Shown: one piece after another, positions 1 through 4,515 of the stretch | Layout: every line of letters starts with the position of its first letter | Position numbering within the stretch: position 1 is the first letter of the stretch | DNA from: Anaerolineaceae bacterium | GTDB taxonomy: Bacteria > Chloroflexota > Anaerolineae > JAAYZQ01 | Assembly (NCBI GenBank): GCA_012514775.1 | Contig: JAAYZQ010000459.1 | Coordinates: forward strand, 1-6,965 | Reading direction: 5' to 3' | Length of the DNA stretch: 6,965 nucleotides | Notes under the pieces: model-generated | What the model saw: the letters and a program-made list of their open reading frames with translations, nothing else | Database searches by the model: none | Told to the model about the DNA's origin: nothing | Translations under genes and position numbers: made by a program

Positions 1-882
1 GACGCGGAGGTCAGCATCGAGGCCAACCCCGGCACCGTGGATGTCCCGGCCCTGGGGCGACTGCGGGAGCTGGGGGTCAACCGCTTGAGCCTCGGCGTGC
101 AGAGCCTGGACGAGGACGAGCTGCGCCTGCTGGGGCGCATCCACAGCGCCGGACAGGCGATACAGGCTTTTCACGCCGCGCGCCAGGCCGGCCTGGAAAA
201 CGTGAACCTGGACCTCATCTACGGCCTGCCCGGCCAGTCCATGGCTACCTGGCGGGCCTCCCTGTCTCGCGCCCTGGAAATGGGCCCCGAGCACCTGTCT
301 CTCTATGCCCTGAGCCTGGAGGAGGGCACGCCCCTGGCCTCCCGTGTGCTGCGGGGCGAGCTGCCGGTCCCCGATCCCGACGTGGCGGCCGAGATGTACG
401 AATGGGCCGAAGCGGCCTGCGCCGCAGCGGGATACGAGCACTACGAGATTTCGAACTGGGCCCGCGAGCCTCGCTTTCGCTGCCGGCACAACCTGGCAAC
501 CTGGCGCAACGAGCCCTACCTTGGCTTTGGAGCCGGCGCCCACTCCTGGGCGGGCGGCAGGCGTTGGTGGAATGTGGCCCGGCCCGCGGACTATGCGGCG
601 CGGGTGATGGCCGGCGAGAGCCCCGTGGACGGCGCGGAAGAGATCTCGCCCGCCCTGGAGATGGCCGAGACGACGATCCTGGGCCTGCGCCTGCTGGAGG
701 AGGGCCTGAGCCTGGCGCGGTTTCGCGAGCGGTTCGGCGTCGGCGCGCGCCAGCAGTATACCGCCGAGCTGGACGAGCTGTCGGCCCTGGAGCTCGTCGA
801 GCTCGATGCCGAGCGCCTGCGCCTCACGCGACGCGCTCACCTTCTGGCCAACCAGGTCTTTTACCGCTTTCTCCCGGCCTGA
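1..882 (+). CDS. hemW: Heme chaperone HemW, radical SAM family (5' end missing)
   Basis: The frame is open from the first base, so the gene begins upstream; 293 codons are visible. By comparison with E. coli HemW (about 378 residues), some 85-90 residues are missing, including the CxxxCxxC iron-sulfur motif. What remains matches HemW in order: IEANPGT at visible codons 6-12, GVNRLSLGVQS at 25-35, NLDLIYGLPGQ at 69-79, YEHYEISNWA at 145-154, the HNLATW...GFGAGAHS block at 163-182, and a C-terminal HemN_C-type helical region ending RLTRRAHLLANQVFYRFL. HemW is a cytoplasmic heme-binding protein that delivers heme to respiratory enzymes. It is often misannotated as oxygen-independent coproporphyrinogen III oxidase (HemN). 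The N-terminal residues that separate the two are outside the window, but the HN..W/GxGAGAHS region and the short C-terminus favour HemW. The aminotransferase follows after 52 bases and could be co-transcribed. Confidence 0.92.
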   Translation, partial: DAEVSIEANPGTVDVPALGRLRELGVNRLSLGVQSLDEDELRLLGRIHSAGQAIQAFHAARQAGLENVNLDLIYGLPGQSMATWRASLSRALEMGPEHLSLYALSLEEGTPLASRVLRGELPVPDPDVAAEMYEWAEAACAAAGYEHYEISNWAREPRFRCRHNLATWRNEPYLGFGAGAHSWAGGRRWWNVARPADYAARVMAGESPVDGAEEISPALEMAETTILGLRLLEEGLSLARFRERFGVGARQQYTAELDELSALELVELDAERLRLTRRAHLLANQVFYRFLPA

Positions 883-922
883 GCCCTTGTGTCGGCTGGC
901 CGGGCATTGAGAAGTCATCGAC

Positions 923-930
923 AGGAGGAA
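923..930 (+). promoter_or_regulatory. Shine-Dalgarno deciding the GTG start of the aminotransferase
   Basis: AGGAGGAA lies 6 bases (counted from the end of AGGAGG) before GTG at 935. No ATG in this frame is as well placed, so the GTG is taken as the start. I see no convincing -35/-10 pair in the 52-base gap after hemW, which favours read-through from hemW. Confidence 0.8.
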
Positions 931-934
931 CGAC

Positions 935-2140
935 GTGACCGACTCCGCATCCTACGATCCCCTGGCCTCGGTACAGGCTGCCGGTCCGCCCGGCACCATC
1001 TCTTTTATCTACGGGCTGCCCGACCCGGCGAGCTTTCCCGTGGAGGACCTGCGGCGGGCCGCCGGCGAGGTGCTGCGGCAGCGGCCGGAGCTGGCCCTGC
1101 AGTACGGCCCGGAGCAGGGCTATGGCCCCCTCATCGACTTTGTCCGGGCCCGGCTGACCCGGGAAGAGGGGCTGGCGGTGGAGCGGCCGCAGATCATGTT
1201 GAGCGGCGGGTCGGCCCAGGCCCTCGACCACATCTGCACCCTCTTGACCCGTCCCGGCGACATTGTCCTCGTGGAGGCGCCCACCTACCACGAGACGCTG
1301 CAGCTCTTTCGCGATCATGGCCTGCGACCCCTGCAGGTGGACACCGATGACGGCGGCCTGCAGCTCGACGCCCTGGCCGGGCGCCTGGCCGAGCTGGCAC
1401 AGCGCGGGGAACGGGCACGCCTGCTGTACGTCATCCCCAACTTTCAGAACCCCAGCGGCATCACCCTGGCGGCCAACCGGCGCCAACCCTTGTGGGAGCT
1501 GGCCGAGCGCTACGACCTGCTCGTCGTCGAAGATGACGTCTATCGCGACCTGGCATACGAGGGTCAGGTGCCGCCCTCCCTCTATGCCTGGGACCTGCGG
1601 CGCCCGGAAGGCTCCGGCTCCGGCCGCACGCTGCGCATCGGCAGCTTTTCCAAGATATTGGCTCCCGCTCTGCGCCTGGGCTGGCTCCTGGGGCCGCCGG
1701 GCGTTATCGAGCGGCTGGTGGGCAGCGGGCTGCGGGCCATGAGCGGCGGCGTGAACCCCCTCGTGTCCAACATGCTGGCCGAGTATTGCAGCCAGGGCCT
1801 CCTGGAGCCCCACATTGAGGGCCTGCGGGCCCTGTATAGCGAGCGCCGCGATGCCATGCTCGATTCGCTGGCCTTGCACATGCCCCCGGGAACGTCGTGG
1901 ACGCGGCCGGGCGGTGGCTTTTTCGTGTGGCTGGGCCTGCCACCGCCGCTGCGGGCCGCCGAGGTCGCCGGCCGGGCACGGGATGTCAGGCTGCTCATCC
2001 CCGTGGGCGATCCCTTCTTTGCCGAAGAGCCGGCGGGGCAGTACCTGCGCCTGGCCTTTAGCTACGTGACCCCCGCCAAGATCCGGGATGGGATCGCCAT
2101 CCTGGGGCAGGTGCTCGGGGAGATGATGGCGGACAATTGA
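935..2140 (+). CDS. PLP-dependent aminotransferase, class I/II fold (LysN/KAT II-like)
   Basis: This is a 401-residue fold-type I aminotransferase expected to act in the cytoplasm. Visible landmarks are an N-terminal FIYGLPDPASFP segment (about 24-35), YGPEQGYGPL (57-66), the cofactor-phosphate loop SGGSAQALD (90-98), NPSG with the PLP-contacting Asn172, EDDVY (199-203) with the Asp that pairs with the pyridine nitrogen, SFSK with the Schiff-base Lys240 followed by PALRLGW, PGGGFFVWL (325-333), and YLRLAFS with Arg372, the usual carboxylate-binding arginine. These motifs match the branch that holds 2-aminoadipate transaminase (LysN), kynurenine aminotransferase II and the catalytic half of MocR regulators. 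The protein starts at the enzyme domain with no GntR-type helix-turn-helix, so it should be a metabolic enzyme rather than a MocR regulator. Substrate cannot be read from sequence; 2-aminoadipate, aromatic or branched-chain amino acids are possible. A GSGSG stretch (226-230) forms a flexible loop before the lysine strand. Confidence 0.93.
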   Translation: MTDSASYDPLASVQAAGPPGTISFIYGLPDPASFPVEDLRRAAGEVLRQRPELALQYGPEQGYGPLIDFVRARLTREEGLAVERPQIMLSGGSAQALDHICTLLTRPGDIVLVEAPTYHETLQLFRDHGLRPLQVDTDDGGLQLDALAGRLAELAQRGERARLLYVIPNFQNPSGITLAANRRQPLWELAERYDLLVVEDDVYRDLAYEGQVPPSLYAWDLRRPEGSGSGRTLRIGSFSKILAPALRLGWLLGPPGVIERLVGSGLRAMSGGVNPLVSNMLAEYCSQGLLEPHIEGLRALYSERRDAMLDSLALHMPPGTSWTRPGGGFFVWLGLPPPLRAAEVAGRARDVRLLIPVGDPFFAEEPAGQYLRLAFSYVTPAKIRDGIAILGQVLGEMMADN

Positions 2141-2144
2141 TTTG

Positions 2145-2172
2145 TTGCAAGCTGCACAAATTGTGGTATAAT
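2145..2172 (+). promoter_or_regulatory. Extended -10 promoter of the YhhN-mscL operon
   Basis: A perfect TATAAT at 2167-2172 is preceded by TG at 2164-2165 (extended -10, TGGTATAAT). A fair -35, TTGCAA, lies at 2145-2150 with a 16-base spacer. Transcription should start near 2179, giving a leader of roughly 37 bases before ATG 2216. The promoter lies just after the aminotransferase stop, so YhhN begins a new transcription unit. Bases 2154-2172 recur almost identically at the histidine kinase promoter. Confidence 0.82.
2155..2165. promoter_or_regulatory. Palindromic operator candidate CACAA-N-TTGTG
   Basis: CACAAATTGTG is a perfect inverted repeat with 5-base arms around one central base. It fills the spacer between -35 and -10, and its last two bases are the TG of the extended -10. 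A protein bound here would block RNA polymerase. The same palindrome occupies the same position at 6782-6792. Which factor binds it is unknown. Confidence 0.6.
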
Positions 2173-2215
2173 GGGAGACAGTAGCAAATAAGCTTGCGAC
2201 GAGAGGGCGAACCGC

Positions 2216-2872
2216 ATGGCGTACCTGATTCCGGTCCCGGTCCTCGCTGCGACCGTCTCCTTACTCGTCCTGGCCGAGTTCCGCGAGGATCGCCGCCAGG
2301 TCTATCTGTGGAAGCCCCTCTCGACGGTCCTCGTCATCGTCGTGGCGCTCCTCTCCCTCCTCCAGCCTGACGCGCGCCCTGCCTTTACCCTGTGGATCAC
2401 TGCCGGCCTTTTGCTCTCTCTGGGCGGCGACGTGGCGCTCATGTTCCGCACCGACCGCTGGTTTCGCATCGGGCTGGTGCTGTTTCTGCTGGCCCACGTG
2501 GTCTATGCCATCGTCCTCACGGTCTTTAACGGGTTCCATCCCGAGGACCTGATCACGGGGGCGATCCTCCTGGCCGTGGCGGCCGCCGTCTTTTTATACC
2601 TTAGGCCGGGGCTGGGCTCGATGCAGGTTCCGGTCCTGGTCTACGTCCTTGTCATCTGCTTCATGGTCAACCGCGCCATCTCGACCTTTTTCGGGGATGC
2701 GTTCACTACGACGCAGGCCTGGTTGCTGACCATAGGGGCTATGCTCTTCTGGCTATCGGATCTGGTGCTGGCTGTCAACCGTTTCCGGCGGCCTTTTCCT
2801 GCCAATCGACTCGGCCTGTTCCTGTATTTTGGAGGCCAGCTCCTCATTGCTTTGAGCCCGTCCTTTTTCTGA
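2216..2872 (+). CDS. YhhN/TMEM86 family membrane protein (lysoplasmalogenase-like)
   Basis: This is a 218-residue, very hydrophobic protein with about seven to eight membrane spans, the usual size and layout of the YhhN family. Conserved family blocks are visible in order: KPLST (33-37), [10 protein letters not shown] (68-76) with Asp72, FLLAHVVY (90-97) with His94, the span around [32 protein letters not shown] (174-190) with Asp182, and [11 protein letters not shown] (204-214). The two membrane aspartates are the proposed catalytic residues of the eukaryotic TMEM86 enzymes, which hydrolyse the vinyl-ether bond of lysoplasmalogens. Whether bacterial members do this is less certain, so the reaction is a family inference. 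ATG 2216 is chosen because GAGAGGG at 2201-2207 sits 8 bases upstream and the first span begins immediately. mscL follows after 65 bases with no clear promoter of its own, so the two are probably co-transcribed. Confidence 0.88.
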   Translation: MAYLIPVPVLAATVSLLVLAEFREDRRQVYLWKPLSTVLVIVVALLSLLQPDARPAFTLWITAGLLLSLGGDVALMFRTDRWFRIGLVLFLLAHVVYAIVLTVFNGFHPEDLITGAILLAVAAAVFLYLRPGLGSMQVPVLVYVLVICFMVNRAISTFFGDAFTTTQAWLLTIGAMLFWLSDLVLAVNRFRRPFPANRLGLFLYFGGQLLIALSPSFF

Positions 2873-2886
2873 GCGGGCAGACCCGC
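2873..2886 (+). other. Small GC hairpin directly after the YhhN stop codon
   Basis: GCGGG-CAGA-CCCGC can form a 5-bp stem with a four-base loop starting at the first base after the stop. No U-run follows, so it is not an intrinsic terminator. It might stabilise or process mRNA between YhhN and mscL, or it may be chance in GC-rich DNA. Confidence 0.3.
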
Positions 2887-2922
2887 ACAACGAGACTGCG
2901 ATTCAATTCGACCACAACCTTG

Positions 2923-2929
2923 AGAGGAG
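2923..2929 (+). promoter_or_regulatory. Shine-Dalgarno fixing the mscL start
   Basis: AGAGGAG stands 8 bases before ATG 2938. An upstream in-frame TTG at 2920 would place this site inside the coding sequence and add six residues absent from typical MscL proteins, which begin directly with the amphipathic N-terminal helix. Confidence 0.8.
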
Positions 2930-2937
2930 AGACGATC

Positions 2938-3360
2938 ATGTGGAAAGACTTCAAGGAGTTCATCATGCGAGGCAACGTCCTCGACCTGGCCGTGGCCGTG
3001 ATCATCGGTGCAGCCTTTGGCACGGTCATCAGCTCGCTGGTGAACGATATCATCATGCCGCCCATCGGCATGCTGCTGGGCGGCGTCGATTTCAGCAACC
3101 TGTTCATCAACCTGGGCCCCGGCACCTATGACAGTCTGGCGGAGGCCCAGGCCGCGGGCGCGGCGACCATCAACTACGGCCTGTTCCTGAACCATATCAT
3201 CACCTTTCTCATCGTCGCCCTGGCCGTGTTCCTGGTGATCCGCGCGGTAAAGCGCCTTCAGAAGGAGCCGGAAGCGACGACCAAGACCTGCCCGGAGTGC
3301 CTATCGGACATTCCCATTGGTGCCACCCGGTGTGCACATTGTACCGTGGTGTTGGAGTAG
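2938..3360 (+). CDS. mscL: Large-conductance mechanosensitive channel MscL with C-terminal zinc ribbon
   Basis: This 140-residue inner-membrane channel opens under high membrane tension to release solutes during hypo-osmotic shock; MscL works as a homopentamer. It begins with the amphipathic helix [20 protein letters not shown]. The first transmembrane helix (about 16-45) carries the pore-lining [24 protein letters not shown] pattern. A short periplasmic loop follows (about 46-80; [12 protein letters not shown]... to TINYG), then the second helix (about 83-103) and a basic stretch RAVKRLQKE. In place of the plain C-terminal helical bundle of E. coli MscL, the tail has two cysteine pairs, C118/C121 and C132/C135 (CPEC-x10-CAHC), a rubredoxin-like zinc ribbon seen in some non-proteobacterial MscLs. 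Start ATG 2938 is set by the preceding AGAGGAG. It is probably the second gene of the YhhN operon. Confidence 0.96.
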   Translation: MWKDFKEFIMRGNVLDLAVAVIIGAAFGTVISSLVNDIIMPPIGMLLGGVDFSNLFINLGPGTYDSLAEAQAAGAATINYGLFLNHIITFLIVALAVFLVIRAVKRLQKEPEATTKTCPECLSDIPIGATRCAHCTVVLE

Positions 3361-3368
3361 GTCTTAAT

Positions 3369-3407
3369 CCCGCAAAAAACCCGCAAAACCCGCAATTGAA
3401 CCCGCAA
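3369..3407. repeat. Four helically phased CCCGCAA direct repeats
   Basis: CCCGCAA occurs at 3369-3375, 3380-3386, 3389-3395 and 3401-3407. Start-to-start distances are 11, 9 and 12 bases, averaging about one helical turn. Linkers are A/T-rich. Read on the minus strand the unit is TTGCGGG. The array lies in the convergent gap just after mscL. Phasing on one helix face suggests a cooperative protein-binding site, but a decayed simple repeat is also possible. Confidence 0.65.
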
Positions 3408-3411
3408 ATCA

Positions 3412-3446
3412 GCAGAAATGTAGAACGTATGTTCTAAATTTCTTGC
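3412..3446. repeat. Long A/T-rich palindrome with a LexA-like core
   Basis: The arms GAAATGTAGAAC and GTTCTAAATTTC pair around a GTAT loop with one mismatch, and the stem extends to GC...GC by allowing one bulged base. The inner part TAGAAC-GTAT-GTTCTA is a perfect inverted repeat. Its core at 3423-3434, GAAC-GTAT-GTTC, fits the Gram-positive LexA/DinR consensus GAAC-RNRY-GTTC, though the flanking bases are A and T rather than C and G. It lies between two convergent genes, so no start is nearby to be controlled. Confidence 0.55.
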
Positions 3447-3449
3447 GAA

Positions 3450-3490
3450 AGTAATAAGAATCCCGGAGCGGCATGTCCTGCCGCTCCGGG
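3450..3490 (-). terminator. Probable intrinsic terminator of the kinase operon
   Basis: CCCGGAGCGGCA (3462-3473) and TGCCGCTCCGGG (3479-3490) form a perfect 12-bp GC-rich stem with a 5-base loop. On the minus strand it starts 22 bases past the stop of the GHKL/winged-helix gene and is followed by a T-rich stretch, ATTCTTATTACT. On the plus strand no T-run follows, so for mscL it could only act weakly. Confidence 0.72.
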
Positions 3491-3512
3491 TCGGGCAGAT
3501 GCGGGAATGGGA

Positions 3513-4511
3513 TTAGTCGCGCAGGATATAGTAGCGGCCGCGGCCGCTGCTGACCGGTAGTGCCAGGCCGGCGTCGACCAGGCCCTGCAGGTCGTAGAGC
3601 GCCGTGCGCTCGGAGACGCCAAACATCTCCTGGTAGCCGCGGTTGGTGACCCGGCCCTTGGCGCGCAACTGGGCCACAGCGCGCACCTGGCGCTCGTTGA
3701 GGCCCAGGCCCTCGAGGTTGGGGAGCGGCTTCTCGGGCGGCTTGCCATTGAGGGTGACCCAGAAGGAAGAGCCCCGGTTCTCGAACACGGGTGGCTCCAG
3801 CCCGGCGTCCGTCATGGAACGGATCATCTGGTCCACGCCCAACCCCCGCCGCTCCACGAAGCCGAAATCCTCCAGCAGGCCCATGATGTGCGGATTGCGC
3901 GTGTACTGCTCGTAGGCAATGTTGTCGACCGTCAGGTGCCCGCCCAGGCCGCCCGGGCTCTGGATCTCGAGCCGGTCGGCAAAGAGGCGCACCTGAACAA
4001 AACCGCCCTCCAGGCCATAGTCCCGGTGGCCCACGGCGTTGACGATGGCCTCGCGATAGGCAAACTCCGGATACTCGGGCACGTCGTGCCGCACAAAGCC
4101 CTCGACCAGTCCCTGCTTGCCAATCTTGTCATAAATCGTTGCCCTCGCCGCGTCGATCACGGCCGGCACGACGCCGCGGAACTCCTTGTTGTCCAGGTAG
4201 AGGGGGTCCTCCTCCCGGGCGCGTGCCGTCGACGTGCCGGCAAAGTGGAGAAGCGTAATGGTCAGGGAGGGGTAAAAGTGCTGCGGGTCCCGCCCGAAGA
4301 ATAGAGTGCCCGTCAGCGTTGGCTGCAACTGCTTGCCAACCTGGACGGCGGCTCCCACCTGGAGGAGCAGGCCTTCGTGGGATTGGCGAAGCAGCGGCGA
4401 GCCGGGCCGGCGTCGCGACAGTTCTTCGCGGTACTGCTCCACCAGGGCCGTGTCCAGGTCGTCGAGGGTCGCACCCGGGCAGGGCGCCAGATCCACGTCC
4501 TGTCTTGCCAT
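3513..4511 (-). CDS. GHKL-ATPase/winged-helix regulator (AlbA_2-associated 'ATP-binding protein' family, lacking AlbA_2)
   Basis: This 332-residue protein belongs to a family usually annotated as ATP-binding protein or transcriptional regulator. It opens with PCPGATLDDLD (10-20), a block that in full-length relatives lies just after an N-terminal Schlafen-type AlbA_2 domain. That domain is absent here. The GHKL (HATPase_c_4-type) region follows: REAIVNAVGHRDY (153-165, N-box with Glu154 and Asn158), FADRLEIQSPGGL (177-189), RNPHIMGLLEDFGFVERRGLGVDQMI (205-230). A winged helix (about 270-330; LNERQVRAVAQL, VTNRGYQEMFGVSERTALYDLQGLV) ends in a basic wing, GRGRYYILRD, implying DNA binding. ATG 4511 lies 4 bases past the kinase stop and has a Shine-Dalgarno inside the kinase's last codons, so translation is coupled and this short form is probably the real product. 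Partner, target DNA and ATPase activity are unknown; an autoregulatory or kinase-linked role is inference. Confidence 0.85.
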   Translation of the reverse strand: MARQDVDLAPCPGATLDDLDTALVEQYREELSRRRPGSPLLRQSHEGLLLQVGAAVQVGKQLQPTLTGTLFFGRDPQHFYPSLTITLLHFAGTSTARAREEDPLYLDNKEFRGVVPAVIDAARATIYDKIGKQGLVEGFVRHDVPEYPEFAYREAIVNAVGHRDYGLEGGFVQVRLFADRLEIQSPGGLGGHLTVDNIAYEQYTRNPHIMGLLEDFGFVERRGLGVDQMIRSMTDAGLEPPVFENRGSSFWVTLNGKPPEKPLPNLEGLGLNERQVRAVAQLRAKGRVTNRGYQEMFGVSERTALYDLQGLVDAGLALPVSSGRGRYYILRD

Positions 4512-4515
4512 GGCC

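Noticed and set aside
824..1879. Minus-strand open frame of 351 codons opposite the aminotransferase
   Set aside because: No recognisable motif and biased composition; the plus strand encodes a complete aminotransferase with all catalytic residues.
2143..2160. Possible Rex (NADH-sensing) operator TTGT-N10-ACAA upstream of YhhN
   Set aside because: The inner bases do not fit the TTGTGAA...TTCACAA consensus and the pattern is absent from the kinase promoter; the shared CACAA-N-TTGTG explains the conservation better.
2912..2922. Third copy of the CACAA/TTGTG operator before mscL (CACAACCTTGA)
   Set aside because: Arms are incomplete, spacing is wrong and no TATAAT follows.
2920..2937. Alternative TTG start for mscL adding six residues
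   Set aside because: It would bury the Shine-Dalgarno within the gene, and MscL proteins begin with the helix encoded from ATG 2938.
3462..3500. Intrinsic terminator for mscL on the plus strand
   Set aside because: The hairpin is good but is followed by TCGGGCAG rather than a T-run, so only the minus-strand reading has terminator form.
3533..3548. Perfect 16-base palindrome AGCGGCCGCGGCCGCT
   Set aside because: It arises from Ser-Gly-Arg-Gly-Arg codons (GGC/CGC alternation) near the end of the winged-helix gene and needs no regulatory explanation.
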